Shown here: positions 7,892 to 16,232 of the stretch, one piece after another
How positions within the stretch are numbered: the stretch's first letter is position 1
Layout of the letters: every line of letters starts with the position of its first letter
Assembly (NCBI GenBank): GCA_900298995.1
Contig: OMIC01000008.1
Span: forward strand, 147,895 to 211,894
DNA length: 64,000 bases
From: Hyphomicrobiaceae bacterium
Lineage (GTDB): Bacteria; Pseudomonadota; Alphaproteobacteria; Rhizobiales; Aestuariivirgaceae
Reading direction: 5' to 3'
Program-made: the position numbers and the translations under genes
The notes under the pieces: model-generated
The model's input: the letters and a program-made list of their open reading frames with translations, nothing else
Databases searched by the model: none
Told to the model about the DNA's origin: nothing

Positions 7892-8893
7892 ATGAGCTTC
7901 TCGCCCTGGCGGTTCTGCATTGCGCCCATGATGGATTGGACGGACCGGCATTGCCGCGTGTTCCACCGTCAGCTTTCGTCCCGTGCGCTGCTGTACACCG
8001 AGATGGTGACGGCGGCGGCAATCCGTCATGGCGATCGTGACAGGCTTCTGGGTTTTGACGCCGCCGAGCATCCCGTGGCGCTGCAGATCGGCGGAAGTGA
8101 CCCCGCGCTCCTCGCCGAGGCGGCAAGATGGGGCGAGGCGTTCGGCTACTGCGAAATCAACCTCAATGTGGGCTGCCCGTCCGACCGGGTGCAGACCGGG
8201 CGTTTCGGCGCCTGCCTCATGGCCGAGCCGGAGCTGGTGCGCGACTGCCTTGCCGCCATGCGCGCCGCCGTGAGCGTGCCGGTCACCGTCAAGTGCCGCA
8301 TCGGCATCGATGCGCAGGACGAGGAAGAGGATTTCTCCCGCTTCGTCGAAACAGTGCGCCAGTCTGGCGTCTCCCCCTTCATCGTCCATGCCCGCAAGGC
8401 CTGGCTCCAGGGCTTGTCGCCCCGCGAGAACCGCGAGATACCGCCGCTCAACCACGAACGGGTCTACCGGCTCAAGCAGCGCCAGCCCGACCTCACCGTG
8501 GTGATCAATGGCGGCATCACCTCGCTTGACGACGCCTGTCGCCATCTCGACCATGTCGATGGCGTCATGCTGGGCCGCGCGGCCTATCAGACGCCGTGGC
8601 TTCTCCATGACGTGGACAACCGGCTGTTTGGTGCCAGGGCGTCGACGCGGTGTCCGCTCGATGTCGTGATCGGGATGAAACCCTATGTCGCGGGGCAGCT
8701 CGCACGCGGCGTTCCGCTGCATGCCATCACCCGTCACATGCTGGGCCTGTTCCATGGCCAGCCTGGCGGCAGGCTGTGGCGGCGCGTGCTCTCGGAGGAG
8801 GGGGTGAGACCGGGCGCGGGACTCGAGGTACTCGATCGAGCCCTGGCCGAGGTTGCCGCGCGGATCGGAACGGCGAAGATCGCCGCCGAATAG
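7892..8893 (+). CDS. dusA: tRNA-dihydrouridine(20/20a) synthase DusA
   Basis: A 333-residue flavoenzyme that reduces uridine to dihydrouridine in the tRNA D-loop using NADPH. It begins with the family FMN-barrel opening CIAPMMDWTDRHCR. It continues with LLYTEMVTA, the substrate/FMN strand VALQIGGSDP, and the catalytic cysteine motif EINLNVGCPSDRVQ. Later come FIVHARKAWLQGLSP and the phosphate-binding NGGI and GVMLGRAAY loops. The HARKAWLxGLSPxENR stretch is what separates DusA from DusB and DusC. The frame is open upstream to 7856, but ATG 7892 gives the standard start. It converges on the small DUF1289 gene, with two bases between the stop codons. Confidence 0.93.
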   Translation: MSFSPWRFCIAPMMDWTDRHCRVFHRQLSSRALLYTEMVTAAAIRHGDRDRLLGFDAAEHPVALQIGGSDPALLAEAARWGEAFGYCEINLNVGCPSDRVQTGRFGACLMAEPELVRDCLAAMRAAVSVPVTVKCRIGIDAQDEEEDFSRFVETVRQSGVSPFIVHARKAWLQGLSPRENREIPPLNHERVYRLKQRQPDLTVVINGGITSLDDACRHLDHVDGVMLGRAAYQTPWLLHDVDNRLFGARASTRCPLDVVIGMKPYVAGQLARGVPLHAITRHMLGLFHGQPGGRLWRRVLSEEGVRPGAGLEVLDRALAEVAARIGTAKIAAE

Positions 8894-8895
8894 GA

Positions 8896-9129
8896 TCAGG
8901 TCCTGAGGCGCCCGGCCCGGCCGCCGCGCCGCGCCCGCAGGCGGGTGAGATTGGCCACGCGCACCGGAAGATCCGCCATGACCAGCCGGCGTTCGTCGGG
9001 CGTCATGCCGAGCCAGCCGCCGATCTCGCCGCGCGTGCGCCCGCAGCCGATACAGAAGCCGGAGTCCGGGTCAACGACACAGATCTTGACGCAGGGCGTC
9101 TCGATGGGGGGCAGGTTCATCGCATTCAT
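8896..9129 (-). CDS. DUF1289 domain protein (small Cys-rich)
   Basis: A short protein of about 77 residues. It holds the DUF1289 pattern [21 protein letters not shown], in which four cysteines (CxxxC, then CxxC) probably bind a metal, followed by [14 protein letters not shown]. The family is common in Proteobacteria; its role is not firmly known. The start could be ATG 9129 or 9120; the longer frame to 9156 adds residues without family similarity. Arg-rich C-terminus ([13 protein letters not shown]). Confidence 0.82.
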   Translation of the reverse strand: MNAMNLPPIETPCVKICVVDPDSGFCIGCGRTRGEIGGWLGMTPDERRLVMADLPVRVANLTRLRARRGGRAGRLRT

Positions 9130-9216
9130 GATTCCCACCATAATGATCCCTGCCACCGCGCCGTGGCAAGAAGCGCCGCTCAGCCGTCTGAAAACGCCCA
9201 GAGCAAGATGCGTCCT

Positions 9217-9256
9217 GAAAGAAAAAGGGCGGTTTCCGGGTTTGAACCGACTGCCC
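9217..9256 (-). terminator. probable rho-independent terminator after the retropepsin-like gene
   Basis: On the minus strand, just past the stop at 9271, a hairpin (CGGTT paired with AACCG, with an outer GGG/CCC pairing across a bulge) is followed by TTTTTCTTTC. The stem is imperfect but the U-tract is convincing. Confidence 0.5.
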
Positions 9257-9270
9257 GACCCCGGACTGCT

Positions 9271-9711
9271 CTAGTCGCGCAGATAGAGCACGCCGTCCTC
9301 GACCGCGAAGCTGCGCAGGCGCGACAGGAAGCTCATGCCCAGCAGCGAGCCGCGCATGGCGCCCTGCGGAAGTACCATGGCGGGGACGTCCTCGACGCGC
9401 ACGCCGTCGATCTCGACGCGCCGGATGACGACGCGTGCGGCCTGCACCACGCCATTGGCGGTGGCGACCGGAGCGTTGAAGTCGAGGCTTGCGGGTCGCA
9501 GTCCTGCCGCGTCGGCATCCTCGTAGCTGAGCGCCACGGTGGTGGCGCCGGTATCGACCATGACCTGCACCGGGTTGCCATTGATGTCTGCCTTCGCAAC
9601 GAAATGTCCTCCGGCCACCGCCCGCAGTTCCGTCATGGCCGCATGCAAGGGCCCGTACGCGGCAAGAAGACCAAGGCAAAGGGCAGCGGCGAAAGACGGG
9701 ATCCGGGGCAA
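9271..9711 (-). CDS. TIGR02281-type retropepsin-like aspartic protease, secreted or periplasmic
   Basis: A 146-residue protein with an N-terminal signal peptide or anchor (residues 1-24, SFAAALCLGLLAAYGPLHA). One aspartic protease lobe follows: the catalytic triad VDTGATTVALS (D52), the flap-like middle part, and the second strand LLGMSFLSRLRSF near the C-terminus. These single-lobe proteins of clan AA are expected to act as dimers, as retropepsins do; their substrates in Alphaproteobacteria are largely unknown. It ends ahead of a likely terminator and is followed by DUF1289 on the same strand. The cobS gene lies 40 bases upstream on the same strand, so a transcription unit cobS-protease is possible without being functionally meaningful. 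Confidence 0.85.
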   Translation of the reverse strand: MPRIPSFAAALCLGLLAAYGPLHAAMTELRAVAGGHFVAKADINGNPVQVMVDTGATTVALSYEDADAAGLRPASLDFNAPVATANGVVQAARVVIRRVEIDGVRVEDVPAMVLPQGAMRGSLLGMSFLSRLRSFAVEDGVLYLRD

Positions 9712-9751
9712 GGTTCAAATCTCCTGTGGAGATTGCAGTATGACCTGCCCG

Positions 9752-10570
9752 TCAATGGAAGGAAAGGGCACCGGCGAAGACCGCCAGCATGGCGGTTTCG
9801 GCCATGACCTGACCGGCTCCACAGACATCGCCGGTCTGACCGCCGATCTTGCGCATGGCCAGCGCCCGCAGGGAGGCCAGCGCCAGAAGGGCTGCGATCA
9901 GTCCAAGCACGGCTGCTTCCCATGACAGGATGGACCAGGCCCCGAGACCGGCGGCAAGGCTGCCAATCGCAATCGCCAGCAGCGCCGTGCGGCGGCTGGG
10001 CTGTCCGGCGAGGGTCGCCAGCCCGTCGCTGCGCGCCGGACGAGTGGAGGAGAGAAGGTCGACCATCAGGGACCGTGAAAAGGCAGCAGCCCCTGCCACC
10101 AGCACCAGGACGGCATACGCCGGCAGGCTGAGCAGGGACGCGAGCAGGGCCGCCCGGGCGGGAATGACGATGACCAGGGCCAGCGTGCCATAGGCGCCGA
10201 TGCGGCTGTCCCGCATGATTGCCAGCCGGTCGTCCCGCGTCGAACCGCCGCCGAAGCCGTCGGCGACATCGGCGAGACCGTCCTCATGGAAGGCGCCGGT
10301 GAGCAGCAGCCCGAAACCGATGGCGAGCAAGCCGCAGAACAGTTCGGGAAGCCGCAACTCATGCGCCAGAAGCAGTGCTCCCGCCATCAGACCGCCGACG
10401 ATCAGCCCGACCACCGGGAACATGGCCATGGAATCGCGCAGGCGCGGCGGATCTACCGTGCGGATGAAGGGCACGGGCAGCCGCGTCAGGAAGCGCAGGG
10501 CGACCAGGAAGGCGGCGAAAGGCCGGAACCGTCCCCGGTGTACGCTGCGAGGCTCAAACCCGTCGCTCAT
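9752..10570 (-). CDS. cobS: adenosylcobinamide-GDP ribazoletransferase (cobalamin-5'-phosphate synthase)
   Basis: A 272-residue polytopic membrane enzyme that joins adenosylcobinamide-GDP with alpha-ribazole in the last stage of cobalamin assembly. The family signatures are FLTRLPVP near the N-terminus, MFPVVGLIVG, the cytosolic metal-binding loop GAFHEDGLADVADGFGGG, RDSRIGAYG and, near the end, RKIGGQTGDVCGA. Several hydrophobic helices fill the C-terminal half. An upstream frame to 10639 would overlap cobT on the other strand; ATG 10570 removes that overlap and leaves 62 bases for divergent promoters. cobT encodes the enzyme making alpha-ribazole phosphate, so the pair builds and attaches the lower ligand. 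Confidence 0.92.
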   Translation of the reverse strand: MSDGFEPRSVHRGRFRPFAAFLVALRFLTRLPVPFIRTVDPPRLRDSMAMFPVVGLIVGGLMAGALLLAHELRLPELFCGLLAIGFGLLLTGAFHEDGLADVADGFGGGSTRDDRLAIMRDSRIGAYGTLALVIVIPARAALLASLLSLPAYAVLVLVAGAAAFSRSLMVDLLSSTRPARSDGLATLAGQPSRRTALLAIAIGSLAAGLGAWSILSWEAAVLGLIAALLALASLRALAMRKIGGQTGDVCGAGQVMAETAMLAVFAGALSFH

Positions 10571-10632
10571 GATGTGTGCTAAACCCCGGCCCTGTGGTGA
10601 ATGGAACAGGAAAATAGGGGTCTTCCTCCAAA

Positions 10633-11658
10633 ATGACAAATGCCGCCTCGGGCTTGCCCTTCGATGACATCCGCAACCTGTTGAAGGACCTCCCCGCCGC
10701 CGATGCCGATGCGGCCGGGGCCTGCCGCGCGCGGGATGCGCAACTGACCAAGCCGCCCGGCGCGCTGGGCCGGCTCGAGGAGCTTGCCGCCTGGTTGTGT
10801 GCCTGGCAGGGCCGGCATCCGCCGAAGGCCGAGCGGGTCGTGGTGGCGGTGTTCGCCGGAAATCATGGCGTCGTGGATCAGGGCGTGACCGCCTATCCCC
10901 AGGAAGTCCCCCGCCAGATGGTGGCGAACTTCCAGACGGACGGCGCGGCGGTCAACCAGATCTGCAAGACGTTCGGTCTCGGTCTCAAGGTCTTTGAACT
11001 GGCACTCGAGAAGCCGACCCGCGACATCACGCGCGCGGCCGCGCTCGAGGAAGCCGAATGCGCCGCGACAATGGCCTATGGCATGGAAGCCACCGAGGGC
11101 TGCGACATCCTCTGCATCGGCGAAATGGGAATTGGCAACACGACCATCGCGGCGGCATTGGCGCTTGCGTTGTTCGGCGGCACGGCGGAGGACTGGGTGG
11201 GGCCCGGCACGGGCGTTGACGGTGAAGGGCTGAAGCGCAAGGCCGATGCGGTGTCCAGGGCGGTGGCGTTGCACCGTGCGCATCTCGCGGATCCCCTCGA
11301 AGTGCTGCGGCGGCTTGGCGGGCGTGAACTTGCCGCGATGGCGGGCGCGGTGCTGGCGGCGCGCCTGCAGCGCATTCCGGTGATCATCGATGGCTATGTG
11401 GCAACCGCCGCTGCGGCAGTGCTCTGGGCGCTGCGCCCGGATGCACTTGCGCATTGCGTGGCGGGGCATCTTTCGGCTGAACCCGCGCATCGCCGCCTGC
11501 TCGAAAAGCTGGGCCTGCGTCCGGTGCTCGATCTCGGGATGCGGCTTGGCGAGGGCTCGGGCGCGGCCATGGCGGCGGGTATCGTCAAGGCGGCCGCCGA
11601 TCTCCATACCGGCATGGCGACCTTCGAATCGGCAGGCGTTGCCAACAAGTCCGGATGA
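10633..11658 (+). CDS. cobT: nicotinate-nucleotide--dimethylbenzimidazole phosphoribosyltransferase
   Basis: A 341-residue enzyme that transfers the phosphoribosyl group of nicotinate mononucleotide to 5,6-dimethylbenzimidazole, making alpha-ribazole phosphate. Recognisable family segments are LTKPPGALGRLEELA, FAGNHGVVDQGVTAYPQEVP, GEMGIGNTTIAAAL, GGRELAAMAGA and near the C-terminus DLGMRLGEGSGAAMA, which holds the catalytic glutamate. Length is normal for the family. It is divergent from cobS, and the two work at adjoining steps. I see no cobalamin riboswitch in the 62 bases between them. Confidence 0.93.
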   Translation: MTNAASGLPFDDIRNLLKDLPAADADAAGACRARDAQLTKPPGALGRLEELAAWLCAWQGRHPPKAERVVVAVFAGNHGVVDQGVTAYPQEVPRQMVANFQTDGAAVNQICKTFGLGLKVFELALEKPTRDITRAAALEEAECAATMAYGMEATEGCDILCIGEMGIGNTTIAAALALALFGGTAEDWVGPGTGVDGEGLKRKADAVSRAVALHRAHLADPLEVLRRLGGRELAAMAGAVLAARLQRIPVIIDGYVATAAAAVLWALRPDALAHCVAGHLSAEPAHRRLLEKLGLRPVLDLGMRLGEGSGAAMAAGIVKAAADLHTGMATFESAGVANKSG

Positions 11659-11727
11659 GCCGCGAAGCTGGCTTGCCCGCTGCGAACTGGATGACTACAT
11701 AGCGGTTTTTCAAGGGGTTCCACTCTC

Positions 11728-12840
11728 ATGGCGACTGTTACCGCAGATGATGTTCGCGCTGTTCTGAAGCGCATTGCCGCGCCCGATGGGCGCGGCAATG
11801 TGGTCTCGGCGGGGCTGGTCTCCGACATTGCCATCCAGGGCGGAACCGTGATGTTCGCGCTCACGGCCGCGCCGCAGCACATGCGCGCCATGGAGATGCT
11901 GCGCGGGGCGGTGGAAAAGGCCGTGCTCGGCATTCCCGGCGTGGACAAGGCGATGGTGGCGCTCACCGCCGAACGTCCGGCAGCCGGCCCGGCCCAGGCC
12001 CAGCCCGGTGACAATCCCCGTGGCGGCGCGGTTCCGGGAATCCGCCATCTCATCGCGGTGGCCTCCGGCAAGGGCGGGGTGGGAAAGTCGACCACTGCCG
12101 TCAATCTCGCGCTTGGGCTTCAGTCCCTTGGGCTGCGCGTGGCCGTGCTCGATGCCGATGTCTACGGACCGTCGGTGCCGAAGCTCATGGGCCTCAGCGG
12201 CAAGCCGGAGGCCTCGGACGCGGCGGGCAAGAAGATGAAGCCGATGCGCCGGCATGGCGTGGACGTGATGTCGATCGGCTTCCTCGTACCCGAGGACACG
12301 CCGATGATCTGGCGCGGCCCGATGGTGATGTCGGCGCTCACGCAGTTGCTGCGCGAGACCGAATGGAGCCCCGCCGATGTCATGGTCATCGACATGCCGC
12401 CGGGGACCGGCGACGTGCAACTCACCCTCGCCCAGCAGACGCCGCTCTCCGGCGCGGTCATCGTCTCGACGCCCCAGGATCTGGCGCTGATCGATGCCCG
12501 CAAGGGCCTCGCGATGTTCCGGAAGGTCAATGTGCCGGTCATCGGCATCATCGAGAACATGAGCTACTTCATGTGCGACGCCTGCGGTGCGCGCCACGAG
12601 ATCTTCGGGCATGGCGGGGCGAGGGCGGAGGCCGAGCGGATCGGCGTGCCGTTCCTCGGCGAGGTGCCGCTGGACAAGGACCTGAGGATGCGCTCGGATG
12701 CGGGCGAACCGGTGGTTGCCAGCATGCCTGACAGCCAGCACAGTGCCATTTACCGTGACGTGGCCCGTCAGGTCTGGGCGGCGCTCGCGGGCGGGGGGCT
12801 TGCCCGCCCGGCCCCCCGGATTGTCGTGGACAATGCGTAG
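11728..12840 (+). CDS. apbC: Mrp/NBP35-family ATPase, iron-sulfur cluster carrier
   Basis: A 370-residue protein with an N-terminal MIP18-like (DUF59) domain of about 85 residues and a low-complexity linker (PAAGPAQAQPGD). The deviant Walker A of MinD/Mrp ATPases follows, GKGGVGKS at 114-121, then DADVYGPSVPKLMG and VIDMPPGTGDVQLTLAQ. The CxxC pair (C283 and C286, in YFMCDACG) bridges a 4Fe-4S cluster between two subunits. The role is to hand assembled clusters to apo-proteins such as dehydratases and, plausibly here, MoaA or Rieske-type enzymes. It follows cobT by 69 bases on the same strand and probably has its own promoter. Confidence 0.92.
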   Translation: MATVTADDVRAVLKRIAAPDGRGNVVSAGLVSDIAIQGGTVMFALTAAPQHMRAMEMLRGAVEKAVLGIPGVDKAMVALTAERPAAGPAQAQPGDNPRGGAVPGIRHLIAVASGKGGVGKSTTAVNLALGLQSLGLRVAVLDADVYGPSVPKLMGLSGKPEASDAAGKKMKPMRRHGVDVMSIGFLVPEDTPMIWRGPMVMSALTQLLRETEWSPADVMVIDMPPGTGDVQLTLAQQTPLSGAVIVSTPQDLALIDARKGLAMFRKVNVPVIGIIENMSYFMCDACGARHEIFGHGGARAEAERIGVPFLGEVPLDKDLRMRSDAGEPVVASMPDSQHSAIYRDVARQVWAALAGGGLARPAPRIVVDNA

Positions 12841-12943
12841 CCTGACGGCTTACCAATTGTTATAACTGGATATTGACGGGCGGCTGTGGCCGCGAAACGA
12901 AGACAAGGGGAGGCGGCGGCGCAAGCCGTTGCGGGAGGGTGGA

Positions 12944-13573
12944 ATGGCAAAATTGATGTGGATCGCGGGCATCCTGTTTGCCGCCGCAGGCTTGGCCCTC
13001 GGCGTCATCGTGCTGTTGCCCACCGCTCCGGTGGGTGGCCTGACGCTCGATGCGGCAGCCGTGCTTCTGGTTGGCGGCGTGCTGGCGATCGGACTGGGCA
13101 GCGTTATCGACGCCCTGCACCACGGCGCCGGCGCTGGCGTGAGCCGCCCCGCGGACGCCGTCCCGCCGCCGGCCGTCATCCCGGAATTCGACCCGCGCGC
13201 GGCCAAGGCCGAGGTGGCCGCTGCCGTTCCGGCTCCGCTGGCCGAGGAGGTCTCGGCGCCCACCCGCGAGACGATCAGGGCGCTGGACGATGCCCGCAAG
13301 GATATCGAGCGGGCCTTCGAACCCACCGCGCCGACTCCTGAGGCCGAGGCACCCGCGGCGGCGGCAGACACCGAGGCCGAGGAGCAGGCCGTGGTCGAAC
13401 CGCCGGCGGAAGGCCAGCTCTATGTCATCGACGAGCGCATCATCCGCGAGCGCCCGGCCCGCATCCTGTCCGATGGCACGGTCGAGGCCGAAACCGGGGA
13501 TGGCTGGATGCGTTTCGAAAATCTCGAGCATCTCGACGAGTATCTCGACGCGATGGAAGAGCAGAAGGCCTGA
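12944..13573 (+). CDS. membrane-anchored protein of unknown function
   Basis: A 209-residue protein with two N-terminal membrane segments (about residues 4-24, MWIAGILFAAAGLALGVIVL, and 35-57, AAAVLLVGGVLAIGLGSV). A long Ala/Pro/Glu-rich disordered linker follows, then a compact acidic C-terminal part (LYVIDERIIRERPARILSDG through WMRFENLEHLDEYLD). That last part resembles the C-terminal ends of other alphaproteobacterial envelope proteins with no assigned role; I infer a cytoplasmic interaction segment. ATG 12944 has a good purine-rich ribosome site (GGGAGGGTGGA); a TTG frame from 12929 is less likely. The gene stands between apbC and a convergent stress protein. Confidence 0.65.
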   Translation: MAKLMWIAGILFAAAGLALGVIVLLPTAPVGGLTLDAAAVLLVGGVLAIGLGSVIDALHHGAGAGVSRPADAVPPPAVIPEFDPRAAKAEVAAAVPAPLAEEVSAPTRETIRALDDARKDIERAFEPTAPTPEAEAPAAAADTEAEEQAVVEPPAEGQLYVIDERIIRERPARILSDGTVEAETGDGWMRFENLEHLDEYLDAMEEQKA

Positions 13574-13586
13574 GGAGAGCCCGGGC

Positions 13587-14594
13587 TCAGCGCACGTCGA
13601 GCACGCTGGTGCGGGCCTTGCGCACCACTTCGGTCGCCGTGGAGCCCCGCATCAGCCGCTGGACGCGGGACCGGCCCTCGTCGGTCACCACGATCACCCT
13701 GTAGAGCGATCCGATCTCGACGATCTCCTCGGCGGCACGCCCGACCGCGACGCGGGTTTCCGCGACTTCGATCTTCATGGCCTTGAGCAGCGCACGGGCG
13801 TTGGCGACGGCTTCCTCGGCAGCGGGCCGGCCGGCTTCGCTGTCGGCGGCAGAGAACAGCGTCACCGGTTCGCCCGCCACATGCGCGAGAACGGCGGCGC
13901 GGCGTACCGCCTGCATCGAGCGCGACGAGCCGTCGGTGCAGATGAAGAAGCCCTTCCGCGCCAGGCTGTCGCGCGCCACCAGCACCGAGCAGGGTGCCAT
14001 GGTGGTCACCGTCTGCACGATGCCTGACCGGAAAAAGGCCATGATCTCGCCCGACCAGCGCGAAGGCTCGCCCATGATGATGAGGTTGTAGGGGCCAAGC
14101 TCATATTGGTCGAGAATGCCGTTGGCGACATCGGGCGCGGTCTTGAGCTTCAGCACCACGGACCGGCCTTCGGGGCTGCGGAACTCCAGCTTGTTGTCGC
14201 CCACGGAATCGCCCCAGGCTTCGCTGCGTTCGGCCTCGCGGGGCCAACCCGCCACATCGAGACCCTCCTGCCCCAACACCTCGAGTGCGCGCTTGAGATA
14301 GCGCACGCCCGGCAGGTCGATGCCGGCCTCGAGCATGTTCTCGCGCGCCAGCCGGACCTGGAGGCCGCCCGACTGCAGGCCGCTATCGATCGGCCGTACG
14401 AACAGCACGATCAGATCACAGGAATCCTGTACCGCGAAGCGCGCCGCGAAACGCACGGTGACAAGTGACTCCTCCGTATCGTCGATGCAGGCGAGCACCC
14501 GGAAACGGCTGCGTCGCTGCGCACGCAGCGTCTGCAGCGTCTTCTGGACGGCGGCTTCCTGCCGGTCGGAGAGAATGGAGCGACTGAACAGCAT
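13587..14594 (-). CDS. tandem universal stress protein (two UspA domains)
   Basis: A 335-residue protein with two UspA-type domains. The first runs from about residue 30 (FRVLACIDDTEESL); the second starts near residue 195 with KGFFICTDGSSRSM. The ATP-binding loop signature is weak in both halves: the first ends around LIIMGEPSRWSG, with a degenerate G-2x-G pattern, and the last half has VIVVTDEGRSRVQRLMRGSTATEVVRKA, where GxxxG(S/T) has lost glycines. It begins ten bases after the DASS transporter stop, so the two are almost surely cotranscribed. Stress proteins fused or linked to transporters can act as regulators of flux; that is inference. Confidence 0.83.
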   Translation of the reverse strand: MLFSRSILSDRQEAAVQKTLQTLRAQRRSRFRVLACIDDTEESLVTVRFAARFAVQDSCDLIVLFVRPIDSGLQSGGLQVRLARENMLEAGIDLPGVRYLKRALEVLGQEGLDVAGWPREAERSEAWGDSVGDNKLEFRSPEGRSVVLKLKTAPDVANGILDQYELGPYNLIIMGEPSRWSGEIMAFFRSGIVQTVTTMAPCSVLVARDSLARKGFFICTDGSSRSMQAVRRAAVLAHVAGEPVTLFSAADSEAGRPAAEEAVANARALLKAMKIEVAETRVAVGRAAEEIVEIGSLYRVIVVTDEGRSRVQRLMRGSTATEVVRKARTSVLDVR

Positions 14595-14604
14595 CGGTTT
14601 CGTT

Positions 14605-16155
14605 CTAGGGCTGAAGCAGGGGCCAGTACAGCACCGATATGGCGATCAGCACCACGAAGGAGAGCGCCATCATGCGGATGCCGATCTTGAAGAAGTCGGT
14701 GCCCCTGAGGAAACCCGAGGCATAGATGATGGTGAAGGCCGGCTGTGCTGCCGGAGTGAGATAGCCGAAGGCGGAGGAAATGGCGGTGATGAAGCCGGCG
14801 CTGATGGGGTCCTGTCCGGCCTCGACCGCCGTCTTGAGAACGACGGGCGCGAGCACCGCCACGGCCGCACCCGCCGTCATGGTGTTGGACATGCCAATGG
14901 TGAGCAGCGAGATCACCGTGTTGAAGCCGAACGTGCCGGTGGCACCGATGTGCTGCATGCCCGCGAAGACGCTTGCCGCCACCCATTGTGCTCCACCCGT
15001 CGCCTTCATCTCGACGCCCAGAGAGATCGCCGCGGCATAGAGAAGGACCACCCCCCAGTTGACGCCGGAGTTGATGTCTTCCCAGCGTACGAGGCCAAGG
15101 ACAAGAAAGGCAGCCACGCCGGATAGGGCGATGATGCCGAGCCCCAGCTTGCCCGACAGCGTGACCCAGCCCACAATGGTGAGCGCGAAGATCAGGATGG
15201 TAAGCCACTCGTTGGCCCGCATCGGGCCCTGAAGCGACACCTGGGTGCGCAGCCGCGCCACGGCGCGAGACATGTCCGTCACTTCCGGACGGAAGGTGAG
15301 CACGAGCAGCAGCGTCACCACCGGGAGCCGGATCAGGAACATGGGGAAGGCGTAAAGCATCCAGGTCACGTAATCCATCAGGAAGCGGCGCGTGTCCGGA
15401 TCGGCCGGGTTGAAGAAGAAGTCCTTCCAGTAGCTGATGATGATGGCATTGCGCGCGCCACCCGATGGCGTTGCAACGCCGGCGATGGAACAGCCATAGG
15501 AAATCGAGAACAGCAGCACCGCCGCCAGATTGTGCACCTTGCGTGGATCGTTCGAGGTCAGCGTGATGAGGGTGATGCCGACAGGTAGCATCATGGCGGC
15601 CACCGTGTGCTCGCCGATGAAGGCGGCGATGGCGCCGCAGGCCACCGTGATGCCGAAGCTGATCGCGTAGACATTGGTGCCTGTCACGCGCACGATCCAC
15701 CAGGCGATGCGCTTGTCGAGGCGCTGGCGCACGATGGCCACTGCCAGCATCAGCGAACCCATGATGAACAGCACGGAATCGGTCATCAGGCTCTGCGCGA
15801 CGCGGGTGGGATCAACCCTCAGCAGCACCACCTGGCCGATGATGATGAGCAGCGGCACGGTGGGCAGCGGAATCGCCTCGGTGATGAACAGCATGGTGGC
15901 CATCAGCGACATGACCAGCACGATCTGCCCCTCGTGGCTGAGCCCCGCGGGGGCGGGCGCGGCAATGAGCGCGAAGCCGACGACCATCGTGATGAAGAAC
16001 CACCGGCGCTTCCACAGGAAGGCGAGATCGATATCGCCCATGAAGGCGAGGAACCGCTGGTAGCCCTGGCGGCGCATGCGCTGCAGGCCGGTCATCGGCT
16101 CATGCGCCTGCAGGCTGTCACGGGCGAGCTGGAATGGGCTGGAGGGTTTGCTCAT
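14605..16155 (-). CDS. SLC13/DASS-family anion:sodium symporter-like permease
   Basis: A 516-residue polytopic membrane protein with about a dozen hydrophobic helices after a cytosolic N-terminus that reads like an amphipathic lead (residues 1-50). Family traits are the repeated helix-hairpin segments, for example MLFITEAIPLPTVPLLIIIG, and the substrate/Na+ loops of the SNT type near SISYGCSIAGVATPSGGARNA and MSNTMTAGAAV. Members carry dicarboxylates, citrate, tartrate or sulfate with sodium. The substrate cannot be named here. It is followed by the universal stress protein gene and is divergent from the M20 peptidase pair, with 77 bases between the start codons. Confidence 0.85.
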   Translation of the reverse strand: MSKPSSPFQLARDSLQAHEPMTGLQRMRRQGYQRFLAFMGDIDLAFLWKRRWFFITMVVGFALIAAPAPAGLSHEGQIVLVMSLMATMLFITEAIPLPTVPLLIIIGQVVLLRVDPTRVAQSLMTDSVLFIMGSLMLAVAIVRQRLDKRIAWWIVRVTGTNVYAISFGITVACGAIAAFIGEHTVAAMMLPVGITLITLTSNDPRKVHNLAAVLLFSISYGCSIAGVATPSGGARNAIIISYWKDFFFNPADPDTRRFLMDYVTWMLYAFPMFLIRLPVVTLLLVLTFRPEVTDMSRAVARLRTQVSLQGPMRANEWLTILIFALTIVGWVTLSGKLGLGIIALSGVAAFLVLGLVRWEDINSGVNWGVVLLYAAAISLGVEMKATGGAQWVAASVFAGMQHIGATGTFGFNTVISLLTIGMSNTMTAGAAVAVLAPVVLKTAVEAGQDPISAGFITAISSAFGYLTPAAQPAFTIIYASGFLRGTDFFKIGIRMMALSFVVLIAISVLYWPLLQP

Positions 16156-16232
16156 GCCGTGGCCCTTGCCGCCCGGCCCGCCGCCGTGACATTGTGCCAG
16201 TCGTGAATGCGACCAGGCGAACCGGTGACAGG

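Noticed and set aside
9238..9256. tRNA T-loop-like GGTTCAAACC on the minus strand
   Set aside because: No acceptor, D-arm or anticodon stem fits around it. The hairpin with a U-tract is better read as a terminator.
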